A stretch of 64,000 nt of DNA from Rhynchopus sp. YZ270_cl-10 (Eukaryota > Euglenozoa > Diplonemea > Diplonemida > Diplonemidae): NCBI GenBank assembly GCA_964035575.1, contig OZ037835.1, forward strand, positions 1,736,001 to 1,800,000, in the 5' to 3' direction. The first letter of the stretch is position 1; each line of letters starts with the position of its first letter. Shown one piece after another: positions 44,301 to 56,665 of the stretch. Both the position numbers and the translations under genes were made by a program. The notes under the pieces are model-generated. The model searched no databases. It saw only the letters and a program-made list of their open reading frames with translations, and was not told the origin of the DNA.

Positions 44301-47300
44301 GCCACCAACACCATCGCCACCGACACCCAGTCCCCCGACACCGTCACCACCAACACCAGCACCACCCACGCCATCACCACCAACACCAGCGCCTCCCACA
44401 CCATCACCACCCACGCCGTCGCCACCCACTCCAGCACCACCGACACCGTCACCACCGACACCCAGTCCCCCGACACCGTCGCCACCAACACCATCACCAC
44501 CCACGCCGTCACCACCAACACCAGCGCCTCCCACACCATCACCACCGACACCGTCACCACCCACTCCAGCACCACCAACACCGTCGCCACCGACACCCAG
44601 TCCACCGACACCGTCACCACCCACTCCAGCACCACCAACACCGTCGCCACCGACACCCAGTCCACCCACGCCATCACCGCCAACACCAGCGCCTCCCACA
44701 CCATCGCCACCGACACCGGCACCACCCACTCCAGCACCACCGACACCAGCACCACCCACGCCGTCGCCACCCACCCCAGCCCCACCGACACCGTCACCAC
44801 CTACACCCAGTCCCCCGACACCGTCGCCACCAACACCATCACCACCCACCCCGTCACCACCAACACCAGCGCCTCCCACACCATCACCACCGACACCGTC
44901 ACCACCCACTCCAGCACCACCGACACCAGCACCACCCACACTGTCCCCCACACCAGCACCACCAACACCTCTACCCATTTCACCAGTACCGCCAACACCA
45001 GCGCCACCGACACAACCACCACCCACGCCGTCACCGCCCACACCAGCCCCACCGACACTGTCGCCACCAACACCGTCACCGCCAACACCAGCACCTCCCA
45101 CACCATCGCCACCTACACCCAGTCCACCGACACCATCACCACCAACACCGTCGCCACCCACCCCAGCCCCCCCGACACCATCACCACCGACACCCAGTCC
45201 ACCGACACCGTCACCACCAACACCAGCACCGCCAACACCAGTGCCACCGACACCGTCGCCACGAACACCGTCACCGCCAACACCAGCGCCACCCACGCCA
45301 TCGCCACCGACACCCAGTCCACCGACACCGTCACCACCCACCCCAGCACCACCCACACTGTCCCCCACACCAGCACCGCCAACACCTCTACCCATTTCAC
45401 CAGTACCGCCAACACCAGCGCCACCGACACAATCACCACCGACACCCAGTCCCCCGACACCGTCGCCACCAACACCATCACCACCCACGCCGTCACCGCC
45501 CACACCAGCCCCACCGACACTGTCGCCACCAACACCGTCACCGCCAACACCATCGCCACCTACACCCAGTCCACCGACACCATCACCGCCGACACCGTCA
45601 CCATCAACACCAGCGCCACCGACACCCAGTCCACCGACACCGTCACCACCAACACCAGCGCCGCCAACACCATCACCACCCACACCCAGTCCACCCACTC
45701 CAGCACCACCAACACCTCTACCCATTTCACCAGTACCGCCAACACCAACGCCACCGACACAACCACCACCCACGCCGTCACCACCCACACCAGCCCCACC
45801 GTCACCGTCACCGCCAACACCATCGCCACCCACGCCGTCGCCACCGACACCCAGTCCACCGACAGCATCGCCACCCACCCCAGCGCCTCCCACACCTTCC
45901 CCGCCCACACCGTCACCACCAACGCCTGTGCCCATTTCACCAGTGCCGCCCACACCAGCGCCACCGACACAACCACCACCGACACCGGCACCACGAACAC
46001 CATCGCCACAGACACTGTCGCCACCAACACCCTCACCGTTAACCCTTTCACCACCGACTCCTTCACCACCCACTGCATCACCACCAACACCGTCACCACC
46101 GACACCTTCCCCACCAACTCCATCACCACCAACACCGTCGCCCCCAACCTACGCCCCGCTCACGTCGTCCCCTACGCAACTGTACAGCATTGTGGCAAGG
46201 TTTGCGCTGCAGGGAACCGCACCGTTCCACACACTAGCACGCAACGACGCAACCGTCGTGGCGGCGTGCACGGACTCACTGCAGGTTTACAACGCCACGA
46301 ACGTGACACACCCTGCGCACACCACTGCTGTGGCACTGCCGGACGGACGGTGCATCTCTCGCTTCCGCTTCACAGGCGCCGACACCGGGGTTGTGGGGTG
46401 CACATTCACACGCGACGACGACACCGGCAGCAGGGAAGCGTACTCCGCCACCCTCGCCACCGACACCACCGAACTCACCCTCGCGAGCACCACCTTCACC
46501 GAATTCACTGTCAGCGGCGACACTGTCCACTTTGGCGGTGCCGACCACGCCTCCGACCTCCACGTGGTCACCCGCTTTGGCACCACTTCAAGCAGGTCAT
46601 CACACACCGACGTCGACATCAGCGTGGAATCGATGGCGACCATGTCCGACGGCTCTGTGCTGATCACCGGCTACGACACCGACAACGTCTACAAAATGGT
46701 CAAGGTGTACATGCTGTCGCTCAGCGGCAGCCCGCTGGTCTCTATCAACGTAGTCACCAACGGCCTCGAGAAGGAGGCCATGCTCCGTGTCCACGACAAC
46801 CTCGTCTTTGTCCTCAACACAGACCGCCTTACCATCATGCAGGTGGACACCACAGCAAAGCCCACGGTCCTCAGTACCACAACATTCCCCGGGGCTCGCT
46901 TCTCCAGCGGGCTGGTCTTCAACGGAAACACTCTCTTCGCCACTGAGGACGGTAGCAACACTATCCTTGCCATCGACTTCAGCGATACACGCCTTCCACT
47001 CCTCCGCCAGGTTGCTAACATTGAAGCACGCCCTGTCGACCTCCTTGTAGTTCGAAACTACCTCTACGCGCTGACCGAGAATGGAACCATCATCGTCTTC
47101 GATGGTTTATATGATGGAACTGCCACCACTTCCCCGGAGACTGCTGTGCCTAAGACAGCTACTCCTACGACAGACCCGCCAGCAACACGGTCTCCACCGA
47201 CACCATCGCCAACAGCATCCCCCACAGCGCTGCCCCCTACATCTCAACCTACAGCTATCCCAACGGTGCCGTCTGCAGCTCCGATAACTTCGTCACCTCG

Positions 47301-49299
47301 TACGTCGTCTCCTGCAACTTCAGTGCCCACAACGCAGCCTCCAGATACCATTGGTCCCACTGCGGAACCGCAGGCAGTTTTATTTGAGACGTTAAGTGTC
47401 GTTTCATTGGACACCGATCAGCACCATGTTGACATGTGGGGGGATGTTGTTGTGGTGTTGTCGCGTCGTCGGCATGTTTTGTATGTGTACGATATAGTAG
47501 AAGGTGTGTTGGCATTGAGGGGTTCGGTGACAATGGATGCGGCGTGTAGTAGTGGTGTGGTCATAACGTCGGGGGGTACCGTAGCGTTGTTACGTTGCAA
47601 CGCATTGGGGATAATCTCGGTTGATATTAGCGCACAGCCGACCCAGACCGATCTGAGCCTCCTCATCGAGGACACCTCCCCGCTTATCACACAAGGTAAT
47701 CTGATGTATACCACAACGTTTTCAAATGGTGACTTTCTCTCAATCATTCGGGTCGAAAATTTGCAACACCTTACGGACATAGAGCTGCCAGAAGCTGGGA
47801 GGTTTATTGCAATAAGCGGATCGATAGTATATAGTGCAGGCCTTTCAGGAGTAGCAACCATTGATGTGATTCGCGGGGAGGTCACATCGTTTATAACGTA
47901 TGGAGTGGAAATGATGTGCTATGGAATTTCTATTGAAGCCGACACCGTCTATACCATGCTCGGAACTGGGGTAGAGAGAGCGCTTCAAAAATTTTCGATT
48001 GAAACCGATGCGTCCCTCTCTGACGCTGGAGTGACACGGTTCTGGAGGGATGGAGGTGACTTCACTGACGCATTTTTTGTCTCAGGGGGGCACGCTTACT
48101 TTGGGGATGAACAAAGCAGACTGTGGGTTGTGGATATTTCAGTGGACTCTCCAGAGTTGATGCGAATGGTTGACACAAAGTTTGCCCCGCAAAACGTTGT
48201 TGTGTGGGGAACATTGGCAGTAGTCGTCACAAAAAAGAGCGTTGAAATGATATCAATTCTGTCCGGCCTACATGCTCCACCACCTACCTCGTTGCCTACT
48301 GCCTCCCCTACAACAGCACCTACTCCAGTACCTTCATCAGTGCCTACGTTGGCAACATCTTCTCCTCCTTCTTCAACCCCTGCTCCAAGCGTCCAATCGA
48401 ACACTCTTACCCCAACTTCGATCCCATCTACGTCTTCTTCCCCGGTGTTAACAAATTCTCCGATTTTTACATCTCCTTCTCCAATCGAAACCTGTAATTC
48501 TGCATCATGCAGGTCCCTTGGGGATTCAGAGGCAGTCTGTGGAGACAATGCGTGCCTTTGCAGTGCAGGGTTTAGTTCTCAGGGGAAAATTTGTGTTGCG
48601 GATGGGGTGAACCTGGAGGATATTACAGATACGAGGTTGGTTGCGTTCTTTGCGGCAGCGTGCGATGCATGGGAAGATGGATTCGTTGAGCTTTGGAAGG
48701 CAGTCGCGGTGGCGGTACTTGGAGGAGAGGTAGCAAATATTGTTGTCAGCTGCACCACATCACGCGATGCAAAGGTTTTGTCAGAGATGATTAGCGTCTC
48801 TGCTGACGTATACGGCGTAATAGTAGGAAAAATGCTGTCAGCGCAAGATGAAATCACTACAGAGCTCTCCCACCGCTACGAAATAAATGAAGAATACAAG
48901 ACCATGAGTACCCTAGGTGCAGTAGAGGTGACTGTCGCGTCTTCAGAGTGCGTCGCTGAATATGCGTTGTCTTCAATGATGCGGAGCGGAGTTTGTATAG
49001 CGCTGTCGTGCGTCTCAGGGTATGCGCTGGACACAGCAAACCAATGCATTCGTCTCCCCCCGCAAGGAACAGAACGTGAGACAGAAGGAGAGACCGGAGG
49101 GGGTATCAATATCATTATTGTGATTGCGTTGTCGATCTTCGGGCTCTGTTTTGTGTGCTGTGTGGCAACCTGTTTGGTCTGGCATTGTAGCAGGAAGAGT
49201 AGTGCCGATAAGAACGACAAAAAAACGCACAAAACTGATTGTCTAGAAGTTGAGATGGGCCACAGCATGGACCATAGTACAGACACGAATCCTTGTTGA
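41317..49299 (+). CDS. Giant type I surface protein: LamG-like, ten Cys-rich repeats, Pro/Thr stalks, two propeller-like regions, EGF-like, TM (2660 aa)
   Basis: Start at the ATG of [12 protein letters not shown] (an upstream in-frame extension lacks an ATG). Signal peptide 1-~22. ~25-185: LamG/concanavalin-like fold. ~200-988: ten Cys-rich repeats, each C-x-D/H ... W ... TC ... ending (A)ACC-x-C-GGG and spaced by Thr/Pro linkers. ~989-1621: a nearly pure PPTP(S/A) stalk. ~1622-1930 and ~2022-2318: two LVIVD/YVTN-like beta-propeller regions separated by a second Ser/Thr/Pro linker. ~2319-2391: a third stalk. ~2392-2428: EGF-like ([12 protein letters not shown]). ~2594-2620: TM ([17 protein letters not shown]), then a basic cytosolic tail. 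GC falls from about 47150 on, so the 3' part may have been joined later. Likely an adhesin or cell-coat protein; ligand unknown. Confidence 0.85.
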   Translation: MHTRCAVYASLFCFVAVHVAAASEPEPCASPILLTSFSSSAEHDPTRTLTFGGALKMDAEVQVDSYTTGGRVFDFSNGPDADNVLVGLDKGRWAFLAYHGSVAGTGLVDTEQVPLGVSAQLMVVIDAKGFAQIWWDGALRVSGIVTLPQMATRTRNLIGSSPWESDVDLDGTVKNFSFSACDATVAPDTNVPTPAPDTLSPDSCLDHVMYDGAVWHLVRPIYTCAYLSQDATFCFKELYDLDGRFTAKQACCFCGGGVNTEVPATAIPATLVPSICADHIRTDGNPWDLSEGETCAFRSSVMDACSDVRHDEDRMLTTAEACCFCGGGVDTRPPETGAPATATPPVTFGPLPCADKVDEGGAVWCIENRPEDTCVSLEAVYSTTVCSSDFASADGTRIWEACCFCFGGVSSMAPATAAPLTPPTEAPPTPVPAPCTDLPLLNGSAWFATHSDHTCTALSTTVDYCRWGLQDPDEEYTIAEACCFCGGGSATHAPDTQSPTTAPQTDVPTASPTGVPTPSGTPSTVSPPTLVPEICVDVTLEDGTAWSLDGLSSTQCTVLAASGTCDTLLLGILDLSISSACCHCGGGHSTRPPETTAPATHSPLDCTDRTFSDGDGDGGGGDTWFLETDENTSCTALSLDKEGDHCNSKTTDQKGQYTTGEACCFCGGGVHSTYPPNTFAPTPVPSTQAPPGGCSDHTLDGGAWSLGFPFSTCDDLGEYETLCDMAMRDLGGVYTIAEACCFCGGGVNTAAPETTAPGTLVPSICIDHTKSNADEWYLFKVEETCASFVLIEGACEDVRTDLDRGFTIGQACCFCGGGIDTRPPQTTAPQTTVPDTSAPPTPAPDTSVPAPCQDHLLLNGSVWHLGDPTWSSCAVLDVKYCGLDFLDADGVHTIATACCMCEGGGVATHAPPTAAPPTAAPTLIPTPVPQSFCVDHPNDVGGAWTVGSDTCDTVLCGEIQSMGDQSSLSAEEACCRCGGGVVTRAPPTMAPPTPSPPTPSPPTPSPPTPSPPTPAPPTPSPPTPAPPTPSPPTPSPPTPAPPTPSPPTPSPPTPSPPTPSPPTPSPPTPAPPTPSPPTPSPPTPAPPTPSPPTPSPPTPSPPTPAPPTPSPPTPSPPTPSPPTPAPPTPSPPTPAPPTPAPPTPAPPTPSPPTPAPPTPSPPTPSPPTPSPPTPSPPTPSPPTPAPPTPSPPTPSPPTPAPPTPAPPTLSPTPAPPTPLPISPVPPTPAPPTQPPPTPSPPTPAPPTLSPPTPSPPTPAPPTPSPPTPSPPTPSPPTPSPPTPAPPTPSPPTPSPPTPSPPTPAPPTPVPPTPSPRTPSPPTPAPPTPSPPTPSPPTPSPPTPAPPTLSPTPAPPTPLPISPVPPTPAPPTQSPPTPSPPTPSPPTPSPPTPSPPTPAPPTLSPPTPSPPTPSPPTPSPPTPSPPTPSPSTPAPPTPSPPTPSPPTPAPPTPSPPTPSPPTPAPPTPLPISPVPPTPTPPTQPPPTPSPPTPAPPSPSPPTPSPPTPSPPTPSPPTASPPTPAPPTPSPPTPSPPTPVPISPVPPTPAPPTQPPPTPAPRTPSPQTLSPPTPSPLTLSPPTPSPPTASPPTPSPPTPSPPTPSPPTPSPPTYAPLTSSPTQLYSIVARFALQGTAPFHTLARNDATVVAACTDSLQVYNATNVTHPAHTTAVALPDGRCISRFRFTGADTGVVGCTFTRDDDTGSREAYSATLATDTTELTLASTTFTEFTVSGDTVHFGGADHASDLHVVTRFGTTSSRSSHTDVDISVESMATMSDGSVLITGYDTDNVYKMVKVYMLSLSGSPLVSINVVTNGLEKEAMLRVHDNLVFVLNTDRLTIMQVDTTAKPTVLSTTTFPGARFSSGLVFNGNTLFATEDGSNTILAIDFSDTRLPLLRQVANIEARPVDLLVVRNYLYALTENGTIIVFDGLYDGTATTSPETAVPKTATPTTDPPATRSPPTPSPTASPTALPPTSQPTAIPTVPSAAPITSSPRTSSPATSVPTTQPPDTIGPTAEPQAVLFETLSVVSLDTDQHHVDMWGDVVVVLSRRRHVLYVYDIVEGVLALRGSVTMDAACSSGVVITSGGTVALLRCNALGIISVDISAQPTQTDLSLLIEDTSPLITQGNLMYTTTFSNGDFLSIIRVENLQHLTDIELPEAGRFIAISGSIVYSAGLSGVATIDVIRGEVTSFITYGVEMMCYGISIEADTVYTMLGTGVERALQKFSIETDASLSDAGVTRFWRDGGDFTDAFFVSGGHAYFGDEQSRLWVVDISVDSPELMRMVDTKFAPQNVVVWGTLAVVVTKKSVEMISILSGLHAPPPTSLPTASPTTAPTPVPSSVPTLATSSPPSSTPAPSVQSNTLTPTSIPSTSSSPVLTNSPIFTSPSPIETCNSASCRSLGDSEAVCGDNACLCSAGFSSQGKICVADGVNLEDITDTRLVAFFAAACDAWEDGFVELWKAVAVAVLGGEVANIVVSCTTSRDAKVLSEMISVSADVYGVIVGKMLSAQDEITTELSHRYEINEEYKTMSTLGAVEVTVASSECVAEYALSSMMRSGVCIALSCVSGYALDTANQCIRLPPQGTERETEGETGGGINIIIVIALSIFGLCFVCCVATCLVWHCSRKSSADKNDKKTHKTDCLEVEMGHSMDHSTDTNPC
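44282..46180 (+). repeat. Coding minisatellite for the [14 protein letters not shown] stalk
   Basis: About 1.9 kb of imperfect 12- and 15-bp units (ccaccgacaccgtca and variants) encode a rod about 630 residues long. A non-P/T segment, '[15 protein letters not shown]', recurs several times, showing that blocks of about 400 bp were themselves duplicated. Long frames on the minus strand (GVGGDGVGG) and in the +1/+2 frames (HRHHQHQ, TNTSTT) are shadows. Confidence 0.95.
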
Positions 49300-49359
49300 A
49301 AAAAAGGTCAATTTTGTGTCCTTTTTTTTGAAAATGGGTGTAGAACAGCGCAGGGTTGG

Positions 49360-49437
49360 GAGGGGTAAACCCTCACCCGGTACACCAAAGGTACACTGTT
49401 ACGAGAGGGGGGCTGATGTATTTTCAAGCCAACTGTA
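49360..49437. repeat. Dispersed repeat R2
   Basis: Shares 'ggtacac...aaggtacactgt(c/t)a(t/c)gagaggg' and 'tgtattt(t)caag' with 51620-51690 (same strand) and, inverted, with 31243-31300 and 31492-31550. It starts 60 bp after the surface-protein stop, so that gene's 3' UTR may include it. Confidence 0.65.
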
Positions 49438-49854
49438 AATGCTACGGCGTTTTGCACTCTCTGTGAACCCGCCCTTTGTGTACTCCTTTTGGCTGCTCGC
49501 TGGCGATAAAAAAAACGAGGGGGGAGGGAGGGAGGGGAAACTCCCGATTATAGATCGCCTAGTGCAAAGGTTGTAGGGGAGGAAAATGAAAACGTATTCT
49601 GAGTGGCCCGATTTTTTTTTTTGGTGAGAGCGACACAAAACACAACACAACTTATTCCCAAAAAAGTTTTTGATTTTTTGTCCCACTCCACAAATCCGGT
49701 GCAAACAAATGAAAAATTTGTCTGATTTCTTTATCAGACTAACTAAAACTCAGATACTCAGTTTTGATTTTTCTCTCACCATTTTTCTTTTCTAGCCTGG
49801 CTGAGGTTTGTGAGGCTGAGGTTGTACACAACGTTTTCTTTGTTTTCTTTTCTT

Positions 49855-49995
49855 ACAGTTTCCCTGTAGACCTCTCCCAAACGCAACACTCCGTGGGTTC
49901 GACAACCCACAGAGTGTCAGATGCCTGCGTCCCAGAGGCGTTTTGCACTATCAACCTCACTTTCTTTTGGGTGAGGCATTTTGCCATTTTCCTTT
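49855..49995 (+). mobile_element. Severely 5'-truncated LINE copy (3' end only)
   Basis: Matches 12007-12130: 'ttccctgtagacc', 'cgcaacactccg', the hairpin 'gggttcgacaaccca', and 'tgcctgcgtcccagaggcg'. Only the last ~20 codons and the tail of the LINE are present. Two such copies with different 5' points in one window support a LINE-type insertion mechanism. Confidence 0.7.
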
Positions 49996-51619
49996 ATTTT
50001 AGAACTATGCTCGAAAGGACTGCTCGATTTTTTTTTTTTGAGTTCGCGCATGACCGCACACATGTGAAAGGGTGTGTTCGCTTTTGCCAAAACCCGCCCC
50101 CCACAGTGCAGTATTGTCAATGTGTGTCAACTTTTCCATTTTTTTCCCCCAATTTCTCTTTCTTCCTATCCCTTATTAAAAAAAATGAATTGTGCTGCAT
50201 ATTAAATAGTTGCGCTTTTTTTTTGTCCGTTTTTATGATTCAATATGTGCTTGTGATCCATCTGACGATTCTTCTTATGGGAGCGTACAACTAACAAACT
50301 CTCCCCCTATTTCGTTTCCCTGTGGGTGAAGATAGCTATTGACACCCGTAGTATTTCCGTTTTCAGATTCAAGATGTGCTTGTGATCCATCTAGTAATTC
50401 TTCTTTCCGGAAACTGAGGAAACTGATCACGAACTCATCTTGATAAAAAAAAAGACGACATTGAGTACAGATCCTGCACTAGCAGGTGATTGTCGACACA
50501 ACAAAAAATATTGTCTTTTTTATATGCCTGCATCCGCCCGCCGATGAACGGTGAGGTGTTTTTTTTTGCACTTTTCAACTGTTTTTTTTTGTCTTGTTTC
50601 TCCCATAGCGGGCCTCTGAAAAAAGCGCCCTAAAAAAAAACACAGACAGTGGAGATTGCACAACTGTGGCAACACTACCGAGGCAACTACACTACTCCAA
50701 ACAATGTATCAAAAAACACAGCAAATTTGCAGAGCGATCAACGAAATGCATAATTTTGTTTTTTATTTTTGTCATATCCTGAAGTCAAATTTATAAATAA
50801 GCCATTTTAGGCTGATTGACGTCGGGCTGGTTTGCCCATTTTGTCACTTTTTACCACCGATTTAAACGGATCACCACCGATCGCGATCGATCAGCACAGA
50901 TCAACACCGACCACCACCGCTCACCCACCGATTGCGTTTACGCACCGATCAGTACCAATCACCACCGATCACCACCGGCCAAGCCCGGCGTCAATCAGCC
51001 TAAAATCATTTTTTCTTTTAGTTGCATTTTTTTAGTTTAGATATGCTGTGGCATATGCATCTTTATTCAACTTTTATTTTGTCACCCATCATGCAATGAA
51101 ACAGAAACAACGCATTTTTGAACACACTTTTGCGGTTCTAGGGACGAACCGCGTCTGCAAAGAACCACTCCTCACCAAACAGGTCGATGTGTGCGTTTCA
51201 CCACAACCCTCTCTCCCATGGGTTTTTATCTTATGTTTATGAGTGCTACGTTTCTATTTTCTCTCTTTTTTTTTTATTCTGTTATGTTGAAATACTTTCA
51301 TTCTTGTTTGATGAAATGATGCCCAAAACCGAGCTTCATTTTTTTTACGAAGGGTTCGAAGAGAGCTAGACACTCATCAAAGCATTGCTTTTCGTGACTC
51401 ACTTAGTTTTCTAATAGTCTCGCAGGCTTATCAGTATTGCGGGCATCCGAGCAGAATCCCCCGTTGTGCGTGAATATGAAAAGGAATTATAGGTGTGGCT
51501 GAAAGGGGGCGCTTGTGCTACTTTCTGCTATTTTCTTCTATTTTTGGGTCGTCGGCCACACCAAATTATTTTGAACACAGTTTTCGACGTAAGCCACAAA
51601 ATGAATGTAGGAACTGCAT
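49996..51619. other. Gene-free stretch with short repeats
   Basis: No gene. Positions 50235-50280 and 50366-50412 are a duplicated motif ('atgtgcttgtgatccatct'). Positions 50525-50595 resemble the LINE tail motif. Positions 50768-51005 share 'aggctgattgacgt' and 'actttttaccaccgattta' with 55580-55655 and hold a run of 'gatcaccacc' units. 'gtcatatcctgaagtc' at 50769 is inverted at 61965. Otherwise AT-rich. Confidence 0.4.
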
Positions 51620-51690
51620 GGGTGGACCCCCCGGTACACCCGGTTGTACCAAGGTACACTGTCATGAGAGGGCTGTTGTATTTCAAGTCA
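51620..51690. repeat. Dispersed repeat R2
   Basis: The copy with the clearest edges: 'gggtggaccccccggtacac', 'ccaaggtacactgtcatgag', 'ggctgttgtatttcaag'. It contains a small palindrome (ttgtaccaaggtacac). Related to 49360 and, inverted, to the two copies at 31.2-31.6 kb. Confidence 0.65.
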
Positions 51691-52465
51691 AGGTTATTTA
51701 TGTGTATGCAGGTATCGCTCGTGTATAGAGTCACAATCGTCTTTTTTCAAATTTTCTATTTTTTTGTGCGTGCGAGAGACGTGCGTGAGATTCACCTATC
51801 ATGAGTAAAATGCTCCATTTTCTTAATATGACTACATGACAAAAATGACAGCAGGAAAATTAAACACTGCACTCCCACTTCGTTTTTTTCTATTCTGGGG
51901 CGGGTTAGAGTAGAGCCACACTTCACACCTAAACAGGTCGAGGTGTTGTGCGTTTCACAACCTCTCCCTTTTGTCTTTTGTTTGTAAGGTGGCGAGAAGG
52001 TTAGGGTCATCTTATTAGCTTTTCTTTGTCTAGAATGTCTTTATTGCTGAAACACAAAAAGTGCGTGGAGATCACACGAAAAAAAAAGCGAGGCGACTGC
52101 ACGTTGTCAATTTATCAAAGCAAAAACTTAGTGGAGTTCATCCTCGGGTGTCTACACTAATACAACCAAGTTTTCAAAAAACAAAAAACAAAAAAAAAAA
52201 GCGAATATTAGTGAGAGTTGTAGTGTTCATTCAAAGGCTACGTCGCCCCTGCCCTCCCCTCCCCTCCTCCCCCGCTCTCATTCCATCATTGCCTTTGTCA
52301 AAAAAAATGTTGCCAGAAAATATTTGCCCCAAAAAAAACAATGCGCTTTTTATCACCCCTGTACTTTCATTCTCTAAAGGTGCTGACGTTACCAATCCCC
52401 CCCTTGATAGGTAATTTGGGGGTGTACCGCACATTCATCTGACAAGTTGTTTTTATTTAATTTTT
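51691..52465. other. Gene-free stretch
   Basis: AT-rich with A and T runs. Frames of 60-117 codons exist but are Lys/Ser-rich without domains. I see no gene or clear repeat. Confidence 0.35.
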
Positions 52466-52630
52466 ACGCACACTACTTTGTGAGCGGAAAGTGTCACGTC
52501 GTTCACTCACCCAACCGTGCTCCGCAACACCACCAACCAACAGGTAATTTTTAGTGTGTGTGGAAGCGTCAACGCATCAAACAACTACAAGAAGGGGGGT
52601 GAGGGAACGACAAGTGACACTTTTTTTTTT
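52466..52630. repeat. Dispersed repeat R1, copy 3
   Basis: Same unit as at 2893, with both edges conserved ('acgcacactactttgtgagc' at the left; 'gacaagtgacac' plus T run at the right). The middle differs by a small insertion (taatttttagtg). Confidence 0.7.
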
Positions 52631-53349
52631 TGGTGTTACCGAAGTCCTTGTCGGGGACCTGTCAGTTTTGGGGGTGTTGTGATTATAGAGAGTGGACCCC
52701 CCCGGTTGTGTCGGGACCTGTCGGTATTGGGCAATTTCGAGACCGCCATTTTTTTGGTTTGTTTTTGGTTATTTTGTTCGGTTCTACTTTGATACTTCTG
52801 TGGACAGAAAGCGTCAAGGTTTTTTTAACGATAATGTTTTCTTGCTTTTTTGCATCACCAAAACTTTTTATAAAGCAGAGTAGCTGAGGCGTACTCGGGG
52901 AATCCTCAGCCACGCCTCTTATTATGAATTTCTTCTGAGAAACAGAGAAAACCGACAACAGAAACCTTTTATCGGAAACTGTTTTCTTCTCCGTCAACAC
53001 AACAAAACCACAGAAAAAACTTTTTCACACAACGTCTTTTTTTCTGTTTTTCTCCTTTTTTAACTTTCTGCTTTTCACACGGGTTGCCGACGATCGTAGT
53101 ACGAAATTTTACGATCGTAAAATTTTACGATCGTTACGATCGTAGTACGATCGTAGACGAAATTTTACGAAATTTTACGATCGTAGTACGTTTGCCAAAC
53201 GAAATAACGAATATCGCTTGAAATACCGTTCGATATTCCTTGCATGGTGTGCATGAAGCACACACAAGGTATATCAAACGATAATCAATCAGATAAAACG
53301 TTACATCATTGGAAAATTGTTGGCACCGCCGCCCTGTCTTCGTATTTAT

Positions 53350-54140
53350 TACGTCGACAGGCCAAACAACGTTGGGCTCAGAAGAAGCAGTGCTAGACAG
53401 TCACTGGGGATCAACATGAGAACCAACTCCCAACAACACAGGCTACCGAAGTAGCAGGTGGGGTGTTGCGGGTGTTTGGGGTGAAAGAAAATCGATTTTG
53501 GTAAGTTACAGCAGAAAATTCTTAAGTTTGCAATAGCGAGAAGGGTTACACTGCTCTTGCGAGCTGTGAACCGGTAAGGTTGAGAAGGGTGACACGGCAT
53601 ACAAGTACAAGTACAAGTAAGACGTACCTTCTGCAAAGGCTGAATTCGCAATTCTAAGGGATATGAATTCAGCCCCCACATGTTTTTTTGAGATAATCAT
53701 TCCATGGTATACTAGGCGTTCCCGAAGAATGAATCGCCCCCTCCTCGTTCATGCAAACTCAAGAAAATTCTGAAGTAACTACAACCTGGCGTGCGGGTAC
53801 AGATGCATTGCTTTGTTCTTTCCTCAAAGTCATGTGTGATCTCTCGGGTCTGTACTAAAGTCAGTGTTTAGATAAGCATCCACTTGACTCGTTCTAACAA
53901 CCGTTGAAATCTAGAACAAAACAACACACTGCCCCTTCTCACACCAAGCCGCCATGCTTCAAGAGCATGCCCTGGGCAAAAATTACTGTGACAAAAATTA
54001 GTATTCTGGGGGAACGCAATATTTTCTTGTGTCTAGTCCTCCGCAAGAGCAGAGGACAGACTTTCCGGATCCCGAAGTCGAATTTCTTGCACTAGCTATG
54101 CTCCCTGGGTTAATGGCTATAGCAGTGACTGACTAAGAGT
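53350..54140. repeat. Dispersed repeat shared with the hAT element at 8985-10197
   Basis: Matches 9548-10045 in the same orientation with extra sequence in between: 'aggccaa(g/a)ca(g/a)cgttgg', 'ggtgtttggggtg', 'gccatgcttcaag', 'caatattttcttgtgtct', 'cgaatttcttgcactagcta'. A shorter part lies at 57690-57840. The TCTAATTAGAGT ends are absent here, so this is an internal fragment or the source sequence. Confidence 0.7.
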
Positions 54141-54190
54141 TTCATAATAATTAGGGTGGTCTATGGGGTGGGTTAATGGAAAAGTTGGCA

Positions 54191-54280
54191 CTCGGACTTT
54201 TTGCTCGATTTTTGCTCCTTTGAACTCAGAATAACGTTTCTGAGGTCACAGGAGCAAAAATCGAGCAAAAAGTCCGAGTA
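54191..54280. repeat. Perfect 30-bp-arm hairpin (fold-back element)
   Basis: Positions 54191-54220 (actcggactttttgctcgat...) are the exact inverse of 54251-54280, with a 30-bp spacer. No coding sequence and no clear target duplication. Perfect arms imply a recent fold-back insertion or selection for pairing. Confidence 0.85.
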
Positions 54281-54359
54281 GAAGATAGATGAATTAACGT
54301 CGAGAGGTACTACTACAATAGAAAATAACTATTTTTTACCGAACAGAAAGGTCGTTTTA

Positions 54360-55830
54360 TTGATGAGTGTTTTCTGAGTGCACACTCAGTGGGGACAAAA
54401 TGCAACACTTCAAGGCATGCAATACTCCAAGGAATTTGCTAAGGAAAAGTCGATATTGTGGGCCCCTGTAGTAGTGCATATAGTTTACCCCCAGATCGTC
54501 AAAACACCCGATTTTTGCGTTTTTTTGCACTTTTTGGTGCCCAAAAACCCAACTCAGGGGTCGAAATTTTCCCGAAAAAAAAAATTTTTTTTTTTGAGAT
54601 TTTTTGATTTTTTGACAAGGCGCTGGCCCATACAAAATGCACTGGTGGTACAGAAAATGACTGGGGAATTAACTCTAGATGCTCAAAACAGCCCAATTCT
54701 TGCTTTTTTTGACTTTTTGGTCCCAGAAGGGGACGTAGGGTGTAGTGAGCAGGCCTCAAAAACACTTGTGAAAAAAAATTTTGATGTTTTTTCATAGTGT
54801 GAGAACGATCGTGACGGTTTTTTTCAAGATCTTGAACTTTTTTTCAAGATCTTGACATTTTTTTTTTTTTTTCACGATCGTTTTTTTTTTTCACGATCGT
54901 TTTTTTTTTTTCCCCTAGTAGTACAAGGGGCATGGGCGTGAAATGGGTGGCAAGGGAGAGTTTCTGGGTTCTACTTGGAATTTTTGACCGACTCTTTTCC
55001 TTGAAACGATTTTGTGGCGAATCTTTCAAATAAAGCAAAAATCGAGAACATTCTCACACCAGAATCCCCCCCAACGGATGTCGCCAGCGAGGCACTAAAA
55101 CCAGAAAACCGTTTTTACCCATGGCAAGTGCCACTATAGTGGCGCACGAATGCCACACGTTGGTAGGGGTAATGGGGTTCTACTCATTTTCGTAAAAACA
55201 TTTTTTTTCTGTGTGACAATAATAAGGCAAGAATCGACAACTTTCGTGAAAATGTCATATCGTTGGATGCTGGAGGGAGGTGGGTCAACCCTAGGAAAAG
55301 GACTTTTTTTGGCGCTCACCCCCAAAATCACCCCCTGCCTCGTGACTTCGCCCTGCAAACAGAATTCTACTCAAAATCGTAAAATAAATTATATTTCGTA
55401 AGAATTGATGTCGATCTTTTAGATAAAGCCAAAATCGAGCAGTTTTGATGATTAGGTTAGTGCAGCCGTAACAAGGAGAACACAGGGTAAAATCCCTTGG
55501 TTTTCCCTTGCTGTACTGTATGTGTTAAAAAGTGTATATTGGTGTACGGGAGAGACGCGCGTTTAAAGTTGCAACATTTTTAGGCTGATTGACGTGGGCC
55601 TGGCATGCCCCATTTTTCACTTTTTACCACCGATTTAATTCGATCACCATCGAACACTGGGAAAATTTCTGTCAGTTTGGGGTATAACACGTGTATGACC
55701 TAATTTTAAGTGGTCAGAAGTGGAGTCTGACCCCCGTGCCCATCATTTTTGAGCATGTTTTTTGGTTTTCCTTAGCACAACGTAGGAGAAGGCGAACTGT
55801 TTACAAGGAGGGACAGGGTCGAGCGTGAGT
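54360..55830. other. Gene-free stretch of internally repeated sequence
   Basis: Positions 54495-54550 and 54680-54735 are related ('gctcaaaacagcccaattct' and a similar upstream version, then a T-run 'gactttttgg'). Positions 54940-55080 and 55150-55440 also echo each other ('ttctac', 'aaatcgagaa'). A T-rich part with ACGATCGT palindromes lies at 54800-54905. Positions 55580-55655 match 50810-50880. No gene. Confidence 0.35.
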
Positions 55831-55833
55831 GGG

Positions 55834-56245
55834 TCACTGCAGTGGCTCACGATACACTGAACGGGTTTGCGGCTGGGAGGGAAACGTTTCCACTGTTACA
55901 GGCAAGTCACAAGGGGGTGGTGACTTGTGTGGGAGAAATGGGTACGGACAAGACTGTATGCGTTTAGTCCCAAGAGCCTTCACTGATGTCAGAGTCGTGA
56001 TGCTCAGCATCATCATCAACCTTGGGGTCCTCAGCTGTCGCGTCGCAGTCAATATAGCTCCCGCACGCTCCTTCTCCTCCTGCACCAGCTTCTCCTCATC
56101 CCACCAACCATTCTCTTGTGGCGGCTTGCTCTCGCGCAAACTGCGTGCTACGACCACAAGCTTGTGCAGCTTTGGTGCAACTAGCCAGTTGCGCCTCTTC
56201 TCGCTCATCCACCCATCGTACTGAAGATGCGCTCAGCATGTTGAG
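55834..56245 (-). pseudogene. hAT transposase C-terminal (dimerisation) remnant
   Basis: On the minus strand, AERIFSTMGG in one frame is continued by MSEKRRNWLVAPKLHKLVVV in the next. Together this is the signature of the hAT C-terminal dimerisation region (sAER-x-FS ... R-x-R-L ... L-x-x-L-v). A frameshift separates the two parts and the acidic/Gln tail follows (WWDEEKLVQEEKERAG). No other transposase part is visible. A plain DNA-transposon fossil, possibly the trans source for the hAT MITEs in the window. Confidence 0.6.
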
Positions 56246-56384
56246 GCACAAATGGAACTCAGGGGAAGAGCTGTGTGCTGTGGACAGAGAGGCCAGGGTT
56301 TGGGGTGCTGTGTGAGCTACAAACGCTCCCCTTCCCTCCTTAGAGCTAACAAACATTACCCGTTGTCTTGCAAGAACTTGCCCA

Positions 56385-56665
56385 ATTCTGCAAATTGACC
56401 CCACCACTGCACGGGCGGCTTCCAAAAATGCAAATAAGGACCCTTTTCCACAACCTTCCTTCACAGAAGGGTCAATTTTACAAACCCGGATTTTGAGGAA
56501 AATTTTAGCCGAAAATGGGCCCACGTATAAGTGACCGGGCTCATATTTCTCAAAATTTAAGTGGTCAAAAAATCCAATTTTCGAGATTGACCCCACCACT
56601 GCACGGGCGAATCCCAAAAATGTAAATAAAGACGTTTTTGGCCCAAAATAAATCTGCCAAAATTG
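56385..56665. repeat. Dispersed repeat R3, inverted, with its own inverted halves
   Basis: The reverse complement of 34093-34250. In addition 'gaccccaccactgcacgggcg' appears twice (56397, 56588) around the body. Shared words with 34 kb: 'gggcccacgtataag', 'ctcatatttctcaaaattta'. Non-coding. Confidence 0.65.

Noticed and set aside
44168-46073. 600-codon ORFs overlapping the Pro-Thr stalk (GVGGDG on minus; HRHHQ and TNTST in other plus frames)
   Set aside because: Shadows of the coding minisatellite; the sense frame has continuous domains on both sides.
53090-53195. Replication origin or centromere-like element suggested by ACGATCGT clusters
   Set aside because: The same palindromes always lie just inside cacgggttgcc transposon ends, so they are better explained as subterminal repeats.
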